Of a DNA stretch of 64,000 nucleotides, positions 45,360 through 53,965 are shown piece after piece. This stretch comes from Golubevia sp. BC0850 (taxonomy: Eukaryota > Basidiomycota > Exobasidiomycetes > Golubeviales > Golubeviaceae). The DNA is taken from NCBI GenBank assembly GCA_012976225.1, contig JAAVVG010000021.1:124001-188000 (forward strand), in the 5' to 3' direction. Each line of letters starts with the position of its first letter. Within the stretch, counting starts at the first letter, position 1. The notes under the pieces are model-generated. The model was given only the letters and a program-made list of their open reading frames with translations, was not told the DNA's origin and did not search any database. The translations under genes and the position numbers were made by a program.

Positions 45360-48300
45360 TCAAGCCCAGATCTTGAAGATGTTGTTGATAGAGGCATCTC
45401 TGCTTCCGCCTCTCTTCATTTTAATGGAAGACCATCCTTCACCGAACCTTTTCTTTCCATCGCTGCTCTCAACAAGCAAGGAGGCGTTGCGCTCCATTTG
45501 GCTGAATCCAAAGCTACCGGTGGAAGGCTTGGACTTCAACCGAGGTCCATCTGAAGGGATGTCGAGAAGTAGGGAATTGGTTGAGCTCTCGGGTCCTGAC
45601 GATTCTAAGCTGTTCTGGGAAGAGCGAGATCGGATGCCCAAGAAAGAAGGTTGCCTCTTCAGCGGCTGAGATCTACTTGCAGAGGAGTGATAAGGACTGC
45701 TTGATACGCTGGACGTACTGAATCCTAGGGAAGACGCAGCTCTGGAAGCGAGATCGACGGCAGAGCCACTTGAAATAGCATCTTCATCCGCCAAAAAGAC
45801 GCTGGAACGACTAGCAGCCTTCGAATCGAAACGATACCTTGACATAGAAGAAGCTGATCTCTCTGTGTTGAGAGGGTCGATCTCTTCGTCTCCGCCCTTG
45901 AAGCCTCTTCCCATCATGCGTTGAATTCTAGAAGAGTTATTAGGAGTCTTGGAAGAGGCGGAGAGGCTGTAATTGTCGAAGAAGGTCTTGTCGGAGAAGT
46001 TGGAATCCGTGCCAGGGAAAGGTGGAAAAGGTGAGGTGGACCGTGATGGAAGCGAAGAAGTTGGAGTCGCTGGATAACTTGGAACTGATGATTTGAGAGC
46101 TTCTTCCTTCCTTTCTTTAGCTCTTGCTGCGACACTTGAAGGTACGGTTCCATCGATACCAAGACCTAGTCTCTTTGCAGCCGCAGCACTGAGTTTGGGA
46201 GCTCGTACTGGAGAAGTAGAAGAAGATCTAAGTCTTTCTGGAGTTGGTGGGATGCCTAGAAGTGTTGGCACTTGATTGGGGACGGACTCGTTCTTGATTT
46301 CTTGACCATCTCTTCCAGTTCTTCCTTCCTCGCCGCTCCACCAGCTTTCTTCTCCACTGTCGCTGTCACTATCGCTGTCACTGTCGATCTCTGAACTGGC
46401 GCCAACGCAAGGACTGACTCTGCCTTCTGGAACGGCATCATCTTGAGACATCCAACCACCTAGAAGTCCACTAGGAAACTCCTCCTCACGCTGCTCACTG
46501 GAAGGAGCAGCAGCGACGGCGTTGGCTAGAGAAGTCATCCTGACAGGAGCCAACGGTTTCCTTCTTGAGCCTCTCGAATTTTTCGGACTCTGGGGCAGCT
46601 TGATTTTGGGAGCGAAAGCACTGGCTGGTCGAATGGGTGGGAGGGAAGGAGGTCCAGATACGGCTCCAGAGACTGAGGCGCTTCTGGGTCCTAGAGCTGG
46701 GCGAAGGCGAGAAGAGCCGTTTGAAGTGGCCAAGGTGCTTGAGCCGGCTTGAGGGAGAAGATTGCAGCTACCCCTTCTTGGACTACGAGGAGGTCTCATA
46801 GGAAACGTATGACTTGCATCTGCACTTGCGCTCTTGATCATAGCCTCTCCACCTGAAAGTAACGACAGTCTTGGAGAACAAGGTGAGCCGAGAAGCGACG
46901 AGGCATCCGTTGAGAAGCTTGCTCTTCCCCATCTTGGATTGGAAGCAGAAGTGCTGACTGAGAGAGCATCCGATCCACTGGAACCAGCCGTATCTGGTCT
47001 ATTCATCGAGCTGGTACGCCTATTGGGGGCTGGAGAGCTACCTTCCTCCTCGACCGTCGAGAACGTAGACGTCGTTCCGCTGCGAGAGGATGCGGTGGTT
47101 GCGAGCCCGAACGGAAGAGAGGGTGGAGGCGTGGAAGAGAGCTCTCCAGGAATGCTGGGAAGTGACTTGTGGAAATGGAGACCCAAAGCAGAAGGCGGCG
47201 TCACTGGTTTCTTGGTCCTGCGGCTGACGGTCGAGGGTTTCTGAGCGTCACCAAACACAGCTTGACAGGCACTTTGGAGCCCCAGAAGCTTGACTGGATC
47301 CTGAACTAGATCTTGAGCTTCTCCTTTCTGAACCAGTTCTCCAGTAGCATACCTGGCATATCGTTGGGCGGCAGTGAGAGATTCTTGGACTGGATGAAGG
47401 GGAGAAGAAGCTCCGCATTCGGTTTCCACGCTCGCTACGACTTGAGACATCGAAGATGGAGGCTGCTCTGATTGATATTCGGAAACGGTCTCTTCCGGAT
47501 ATGGACTAGAAGGAGGAGTTACGAAAGTTAAACTAGAGGAGCCTTCTTTCAGACCGTCCGATCCCAAACTGACGTGCTTGCTGAGAACCAAAGCAGGAAG
47601 TGGGATGGAAGGTGGTACTCGTTTGGCTTCTCCTTTTGGACTCCTTTTCTCATCCAGTCCTGGCTCTACTCTAATCTTTGGTCGTGGAAACGATAGGAAA
47701 TCCAAGAGCAGGTCTTCTTCGTCGCTACTTGCACATGCGAGCTCCTCGTCCAGCCAGTCGACTCCTGTCGGTTCGTAGTTGGTCCTTGAATGAGGCCTCG
47801 AGACAGATCCGACGCTGGTACGACTGGCAGAGCTTGACATTGAATCCTTGGATGCTGACCTGACCAAAGATTCACCAGTTGAGATTGTAGTAGCTTGGGA
47901 GGTGGTACGGCTCATGGAGCGGCAGGATAGTGAAGCGGCAGAGAAAGTTGAGGAGGTTGGAGATAGATTGTAACCTTCGTCGATATAGCTTGCCCAATCC
48001 AAAGAGTCCACAGGCGGGGAGGAGCCAGGATCCGAGTGTTGAAAGGAAGTGGAAGAACCTGATCGACTCATCTCTGAAGCTGGAGAAGAAGGCACCTTCG
48101 TCGAGAATCTGGATTGGAGTCTAGCGCTTTCCGTGTCTTCCAACTCTTGAGCTCTTCCTACGATTGAGCTGAGGGGACGAGATTTCTGGAGTCGAAGATC
48201 TCTGTCCACTTCAGCCACTATCCGAACGGCACTGACGCTTCCACCTCTGGCTCTTGAACGTCTAGGGCTGGTTGTCTTCTTCTCATCCGCGGTGCCATCG

Positions 48301-49004
48301 AAAGAGGGAGGAGGTCCACCAGAGATAGTGCTGGATCTTCTTCTTGAAGAGAGAGCTTCACTGAGTGCTTTGCTTCTCCTCTTGCCAGAGAGAGGCATGA
48401 CGACCTTCTCTGCTCCAGAGACCGAAGAGATGAGGTTCTCCTCCATCGAACGTAGCTTGCAGATGGTGGAAAGACTCGGTTTCTTGTAGTGAAGTCCAGT
48501 GGATCGACGTGGAGATTCTCCAGATGAGATGGTACTGGCTCTGTTCTTCCGGTTCTGGATGACGGACGAGGACGGTGGAGTAGCTATCGTGCTTGGAGTT
48601 CTTCCGTGAGACCTTCTGACCGGCGTGCTAGTTGAAGGAAAGGAGTTGAGTATGTCTGATGTTGAATGAGTTCCGTCCAAAGAAGATCCGATGATGAGTG
48701 GTTGGAGGTTGGTAACCGAGCTGAGATCCGATTGACCTCTCCTGTGAGAGGTTGAGACTCTTATCCGAGGTGCTCTGCCAGTGACTGTACTGGAAGAAGA
48801 AAAGGAAGCTGGAGAAGTGTTGTTGCTGCTCTGATGACTGGACGAAGAAGTAGAAGAAGTTGAAGGAAAGCTTGCAGTGGAAATTGCTCGCGGAGTTCTA
48901 TCCGTCTCTGTTCCACTTGAATTTCCATCTGAGACGTTTGCTTCTTGTGAGAGTTGACGTGTACGCTGGTGAGGATAGTGGTTTGGCAAAAGGGCAGAGG
49001 TCAT
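45360..49004 (-). CDS. Uncharacterised Ser-rich 1,214-residue protein
   Basis: A single uninterrupted exon of 3,645 nt. The protein is highly enriched in Ser, Pro and Arg with many 'RxxS' and 'SP' motifs, typical of a disordered phosphoprotein. A Ser/Asp run followed by Glu/Trp ('SDSDSDSDSGEESWWSGEE') occurs near residue 870. The C-terminal end is more ordered ('SFGFSQMERNASLLVESSD', 'GEGWSSIKMKRGGSRDASIN'). 'GVDWLDEELACASSDEEDLL' near the middle is a hydrophobic/acidic patch. No enzyme or structural domain recognised; a polarity, signalling or cytoskeletal scaffold is possible but unproven. Confidence 0.75.
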   Translation of the reverse strand: MTSALLPNHYPHQRTRQLSQEANVSDGNSSGTETDRTPRAISTASFPSTSSTSSSSHQSSNNTSPASFSSSSTVTGRAPRIRVSTSHRRGQSDLSSVTNLQPLIIGSSLDGTHSTSDILNSFPSTSTPVRRSHGRTPSTIATPPSSSVIQNRKNRASTISSGESPRRSTGLHYKKPSLSTICKLRSMEENLISSVSGAEKVVMPLSGKRRSKALSEALSSRRRSSTISGGPPPSFDGTADEKKTTSPRRSRARGGSVSAVRIVAEVDRDLRLQKSRPLSSIVGRAQELEDTESARLQSRFSTKVPSSPASEMSRSGSSTSFQHSDPGSSPPVDSLDWASYIDEGYNLSPTSSTFSAASLSCRSMSRTTSQATTISTGESLVRSASKDSMSSSASRTSVGSVSRPHSRTNYEPTGVDWLDEELACASSDEEDLLLDFLSFPRPKIRVEPGLDEKRSPKGEAKRVPPSIPLPALVLSKHVSLGSDGLKEGSSSLTFVTPPSSPYPEETVSEYQSEQPPSSMSQVVASVETECGASSPLHPVQESLTAAQRYARYATGELVQKGEAQDLVQDPVKLLGLQSACQAVFGDAQKPSTVSRRTKKPVTPPSALGLHFHKSLPSIPGELSSTPPPSLPFGLATTASSRSGTTSTFSTVEEEGSSPAPNRRTSSMNRPDTAGSSGSDALSVSTSASNPRWGRASFSTDASSLLGSPCSPRLSLLSGGEAMIKSASADASHTFPMRPPRSPRRGSCNLLPQAGSSTLATSNGSSRLRPALGPRSASVSGAVSGPPSLPPIRPASAFAPKIKLPQSPKNSRGSRRKPLAPVRMTSLANAVAAAPSSEQREEEFPSGLLGGWMSQDDAVPEGRVSPCVGASSEIDSDSDSDSDSGEESWWSGEEGRTGRDGQEIKNESVPNQVPTLLGIPPTPERLRSSSTSPVRAPKLSAAAAKRLGLGIDGTVPSSVAARAKERKEEALKSSVPSYPATPTSSLPSRSTSPFPPFPGTDSNFSDKTFFDNYSLSASSKTPNNSSRIQRMMGRGFKGGDEEIDPLNTERSASSMSRYRFDSKAASRSSVFLADEDAISSGSAVDLASRAASSLGFSTSSVSSSPYHSSASRSQPLKRQPSFLGIRSRSSQNSLESSGPESSTNSLLLDIPSDGPRLKSKPSTGSFGFSQMERNASLLVESSDGKKRFGEGWSSIKMKRGGSRDASINNIFKIWA

Positions 49005-50099
49005 GTTGAGATGGCAAGAAACGTTGCTTGTTACTGTTTGAGCTAGACGGCTGGAAGGAACAAGTCGGAAAGAAGAGAGAAGGTGAGATTCTAGGTCAGC
49101 GTAAGTTGATGGAACTCCTTGTGCTTGGGAACCATCTTAGCTTCTGAGAGGGATTGGGCCGAATTGAAGGAGGGGTTGTTGTCTTTGACGAGGTGGAGGG
49201 AGGAAGTCACCTTGCAAGGTAGACTTGCTCTCAGTGCAACCGATTTGCTTCTTCCTACCCCATCAAATTTCGTGTTCTTCCATTCAATCTAATCCAAACC
49301 AATCCACTTTTAAGTCCTTTATTGAAAATTGAAGAGGTTGGGATTGTGTTCCAATTCATCTCCCACGTGGACTCTGAACCTCCCAAAACCAACAAACTCA
49401 CCTCTTTCGGTTTGAGGAAATCGAGGCGCTAGGAATGGAGTCGAAAGAGAAAGAAAAGAGAGAATAGGAGAATTGATGGAAAGTGGGAAACAGAGGAAAG
49501 TCAACAGATAGAAAAGGGTGAAGTCCTTATAGGGAGAAGGCGAGGCGAGGTCGATCTTCCCACGAGCAGCAGGGGATGAAGGTGCAGCTTACCCCCTTAA
49601 GTTTCAAAACAGGACCCCTCCTCCGGACCTTTTTGGTGATCCTGTCCGTCTTTGTTTATTTTGACTCAAAAATAACTTCCGTCGATCGCTGCTTTCGTGT
49701 CCTTGATTCAAGGCACCTTGATCTCCTTGTCTCGGAGAGGAGTACGAACATGGTCGTCATGGTCGTAGAGGCGTCCTTCACCTCCTCGATTCCATATGAT
49801 CAGCGAAAAGAGCGAGGGTTCTCTCCCAAACACTTTGAGTTATCCGTGTTGTGTACATAGCTCTCGATGACATCCTCAGCTTCAACGACGAATTGCGAGC
49901 TAAGAAGGAGGAAGTTTGCGAGATGATGCCGCCTTCTCCAACCTTAAATTCGTCACATTCTGAAGACGATGTTTTGATTTCTGAATCGGAATTTGATTTT
50001 GTCATTTAGTTCTTCGTTTCCTTCGAAGGAGATTGAGCATTAAGGCAGTGCAAACTACAGTAGAACAAACAAAAGACTAGCTGACCGCTGTGTCTCTCC
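49005..50099. other. Intergenic region with small competing frames
   Basis: Upstream of the Ser-rich gene. At 49778-50005 both strands stay open: a 75-codon ATG-led minus frame and an acidic plus-strand frame ending at 50007. Nothing else is supported. Confidence 0.4.
49778..50005 (-). CDS. Possible 75-residue protein (uncertain)
   Basis: ATG-led frame beginning 'MTKSNSDSEIKTSSSECDEF' and ending 'TLALFADHMESRR'. The opposite strand has an open frame with 'LDDILSFNDELRAKKEEV' and an acidic end 'SEDDVLISESEFDFVI' that looks equally protein-like and could be a last exon. At most one is likely real. No family recognised. Confidence 0.18.
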   Translation of the reverse strand: MTKSNSDSEIKTSSSECDEFKVGEGGIISQTSSFLARNSSLKLRMSSRAMYTTRITQSVWERTLALFADHMESRR

Positions 50100-51606
50100 T
50101 TAGAGTTGAGCCTTAGCAGTAGCTTCGTTGAAACGCTTCTCGGCCTCAGACCAGTTGACGACAGACCAGATGGCTTCGAGGTACTTTGGACGAAGGTTCT
50201 TGTACTGTGGCGGGAAGAGAGAGACTGAGGTCAGAAAAATGTACACGTATGCTATCTATTTCTCGAGATTGAACTCACTTGAAGGTAGTAAGCATGTTCC
50301 CAAACATCAACTCCAATCAGAGGGTGGTGGGAGATAAGTGGATCTTGATCCTTGGTGGTGACAACTGGAAGGAGAGAGCGAGCAAGGTCAGTTTCGGCGT
50401 CGCTTCGGCTATCAAATCAGAAAAGCGGACCGAGTCTAGATAGCTCACTCTCTAGCTTTTGAGTAACTGGACTGTATCCGAGCCATCCCCAACCGGATCC
50501 TTGAACAGCAGCGGTTTGCTTGTTGAAATTCTCCTTGAGCTTGTCAACGGATCCGAAGTCCTTCTCGATGGCTTGCTTGAGAGGACCTAAGCAGTCGATA
50601 ATTGAGAACAGAGAGAAGGAGAGAGGATCAGGGAACGCAAGCGAGAAGGTAAAGAGAAGATCGATTCCCTTCGGAGGTAAGAAGCTCGCAGCAGCAGAGG
50701 CAAGATTGAAGACTCAAGCTCGGAAGGACTCGCCATCATTGAGTTTCCCTCCTCCGTTCTTTGGTCCGGCAAGGTTCTTCCAGAAGAGAGAGTGGTTGAT
50801 GTGGCCTGAGGGCAAGGGAGGAAAAAAGGAAAGTGGGGGAAGTTTATCAGTCAAGTGAGCACGGCACATCTGGAGCCCCTCATCTCAGGAAACGACCCCA
50901 GTAGTTTCTAGAACCTGATAGTTGTTTGCTCTCTCCTGATATAAGAGAGTCCTCTCATCTCTCACTACTCCTCCACTCCTTGTGAGTGGCCGGTGCATCC
51001 CTCTCAGTTCCTCTCAAGACTCACCTCCTCCGTTGAACTTGATGGCGCTTTGGATCTCGATTTGCTTTCTGACATCAGAAGAAGAGACAGCAGCTGCGTA
51101 GGCCTTTTCAGCAGCGCTAAGGGGAAGGGGCGGAAAGAAGTGAGAGCGAAAGGAAGGTGAGAATGAGAAGAGGTGGGAATTCGACCATGGAGAGCCAAGA
51201 GGCAGAAACTCACTTCAAGTTGGTGACTATGCAGAGTACAGTCCAATAAGACCAGGTGGAAAGGAAGGAGATGAAGAGAGCGGAAGGTGAGCGAGAAGAT
51301 TGAATTAGACTACTTCGCTGTCTAGAGACTTCTTGTAGCCCATAGTACTGACCGTAAGCTTGGTGATGCTTGGAGTGGTGGATTTCCATGATCTCCTTAG
51401 AGATAGCTGGCTCTAGAGCATCGTAAGAGTATGGAAGTTGAGGTAGAGTGTGTTCAGCTGAGAGGGGGAAATGCAAGAAAAGTGGAGAGTGATAGGTGAA
51501 GGTGGGTCAGTCAAGCTGCGAGCTCAAGCCTCTGTCGAGTTCTCTGACACTCCCTATGATGATGAAGTAGCATTGAAGGAATGACAAGCAATCGAAACTT
51601 ACTCAT
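50100..51606 (-). CDS. Mn/Fe-type superoxide dismutase, no mitochondrial presequence (cytosolic form)
   Basis: Eight exons: 51606-51603, 51457-51353, 51226-51214, 51116-51025, 50805-50734, 50586-50449, 50364-50279 and 50204-50100; 615 nt, 204 aa, phase closed. It converts superoxide to peroxide and oxygen. Metal ligands: His in '[12 protein letters not shown]', His in '[14 protein letters not shown]', Asp and His in '[15 protein letters not shown]'. The protein starts '[16 protein letters not shown]' directly at the mature domain, so no transit peptide is present, like the cytosolic MnSODs known in some fungi. The first coding exon is 4 nt (ATGA) and the third is 13 nt. The intron after 50734 begins with GC (gcgagt) rather than GT; reading through it would hit a stop within a few codons. 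Start codon 113 bp from that of the divergent tRNase Z gene. Confidence 0.95.
51214..51226 (-). other. 13-nt micro-exon of superoxide dismutase
   Basis: Between an ag acceptor and a gtgagt donor. It completes 'AYVTNLN', the helix after the first metal-binding His pair. Confidence 0.85.
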
Positions 51607-51719
51607 GATTTGTGTTGTTGTGGTTGAGTGCAAGGAGAGAACCTTTCTATCACGCCTTTCGAGGTTGCTTTCATCCTTCGACGAGCTTCCATTCCCATTA
51701 GAGCATCCTCTCTCCTGAA

Positions 51720-53670
51720 ATGAGAACTCCATTCTCTCTCAAATTCTTAGGAACTTCTTCTGCTCCCACGCCCACCCGCAATTATTCATCGTCAGTGGAT
51801 TGAAGACGGAGAAGAGAGAGCTCTTTCGTTTGCACTGACTTTCAATCCTCTTCCTTTCCCTCTTTTTTCTTCCTCCTATTTCCTCTCAGACTTCTCGTAA
51901 AATATGGTAGCTCTATCATCATGGTGGATTGCGGAGAGTCCAGTCAGCGACAGTTCTTCAATCGCCATGTCGGAGGGGAAGAGAAACTTTCGAACTTGAA
52001 CGCCATTCTCATCACTCATCTTCATCAAGATCACGTTATGGGGTTGATCTCCTTACTAGCTACCATATCAGGTCCTGGAATTGAGAAGTCTTCTGGAACG
52101 GTGAGCCGATAGAGAGCTCTCTAAGATTCTCCAGATCTTGCCAATTGAACTTTTCTCCTTTCCCTTGTTCAAGGTACCTCGCATCGCTCTATTCGGACCA
52201 TCTGGGCTGAGGGCTTTCATAAGGACCAACATGACTCTAAGTGAGGAAGACTATCTTGAAAATCTCTTTCTGCATCTTTTGCTAATCAACTCTGCGCATC
52301 CCATGTACCTCTTCTCTCCAGCTTACATGACAATGTCCTGTCCTTTTGTAGTCCACGAACTACTCTGGCCATCTCAAGAAGCTTATCCACACATTCCTTC
52401 TCGACCTGGAGGGTTTCAAGAAGAAGAACGTTCACTTCCAGGAGCAATTCAAGGCTCCCAGAGGTTCATTCCGTTACTCCCACCAATTGAAAATGAGTTT
52501 CCAGGATTAGATTTCCGACTGGATTTGGATTCAATGAGTTGGCCTAGCTTTCTAGAATTTCCAAATCTCAAAGTCTCCGCCGCTCCTGTCTCCCATCGAG
52601 TCCCAACTTTAGGCTTCTCATTCGAAGAATCAGACACTTCTTCAGCCATTCCTTCTTCATATTTCTCCGAACTGGATTCTCAGAAAGAAGCGATTCAACA
52701 AGTTTTCAATGTCAAGCATCCAAGAAGTCTAATCAAAAGGCTTACTGTAGACCGAGAGAATCTGGTGCTTCCGAACGGGGTCGTCTTAACCCCTCCTGAG
52801 TTAGATTTGAAAGGAAGGAAATTGATAGTGCTAGGGGATACTAGTGATGCTACTGGTGCCCTTCAAGACGAAAATGTTGGTATGCTGAACTTAGCAAAAG
52901 GTACCGATGTTCTGGTACATGAGTCTACGAATGTAGCTCTGCCGATTCATTTGAATGGTGGGAAGAAAGGAGAGATTCGAGAAGAGGTCAGAGCCAAAGC
53001 TTTGTTGAGAGGACACTCGACTCCTCAAGTTGCTGGAACTTTCGCTGGTCATGTCAGTGCAAAGGCTTTGATCTTGAATCACTTCTCTGCGAGGGTGAGT
53101 TGAAGACAAGCTTCAAAATTCCTCGTCGTTCTTACTGACCTTTCTCTTCCCTGTTGGCAGTACGCTGCCCCCTCATTTCGAGAACAAAAACGACGGTTCA
53201 AGGATCCTCGCAGTCTCAGTGCCGACAGATCAGAAGCTCAAGTTGAACAAAGCTCAAAAGTTTCCATCATGTCAGAAATCGAGGATCAAGCTACGGAGAT
53301 CTGGCATTCCTTGATGCCTTCAAATGATCCTTTGGAGTCTCACTGGAGAAGAAGATACGCTCTAGCTGCTTATGACGGCCTTCATTACTCCATCAGAGGA
53401 ATTGAAGAAGATTTCGAACAGGAGGATTTCGACAAGGAAATCGAACGAGAAGAAGCGGCGGACAGCTTGGAGGCTTCAAGAGGATTGAGGAATAGTGCCA
53501 GTTCGAGGAGTCTCAGAGGATCGAATAGTCAATCTGTATTCAAAGGAAGAGGCAGAGGTAGACTGAGCTCAGGTTCGATAGGAGAAGGAGGCGCGAATCG
53601 AGATAGAGGAAATTGGAGAGGTGGTAGGGGGACCGGGAGGAGAAGTTTGGGCAGTGCTGATCAGAGTTGA
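51720..53670 (+). CDS. tRNase Z (3' tRNA-processing metallo-beta-lactamase) with an RGG-type tail
   Basis: Exons 51720-51790, 51890-52100, 52174-52240, 52322-53094 and 53161-53670 total 1,632 nt (543 aa, phase closed). The enzyme cuts the 3' trailer from pre-tRNA. Features: 'FLGTSSAPTPTRNYSS' (PxPxRN loop), 'VDCGESSQRQFF', metal motif 'ITHLHQDHVMGLISLL', 'PFVVHELLWP', 'SHRVPTLGFSFEE', 'LIVLGDTSDATGAL', 'VLVHEST' and 'LILNHFSARY'. This looks like the short (ELAC1-like) type without the long-form N-terminal half. The C-terminal ~170 residues are extra: an acidic helix followed by Gly/Arg-rich repeats ('FKGRGRGRLSSGSIGEGG', 'RGNWRGGRGTGRRS'), which often bind RNA. The first intron uses a gtcagt donor. 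Confidence 0.92.
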
Positions 53671-53965
53671 AATCATCCTTTGTGACTTTAATCGTTTCTT
53701 ACCTGATCGAATCTTCAACTTCTGTCCATTTGAGAATTGCCACCAGAAGAGAAGCGTGAGGCTGCGAGGCTGCGATAGAGAGAACAGTCTCTGACTGACA
53801 GACGATCACAACCGCAACTTCTACCTCGATTATAGCCTCTACATCCAACTTCATAACCAGAGATTCTCAAAGGCTTCATTCAGAAAGCAGAGGCCTCCAG
53901 AGATTGGGAAATCAGTCCAGAAGCCAATCACAGAAGCCAACATTAGTTCATTCATTCTGACAACC
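53671..53965. other. Upstream region of the sugar transporter
   Basis: Probable promoter and leader. No gene is seen. Confidence 0.5.
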
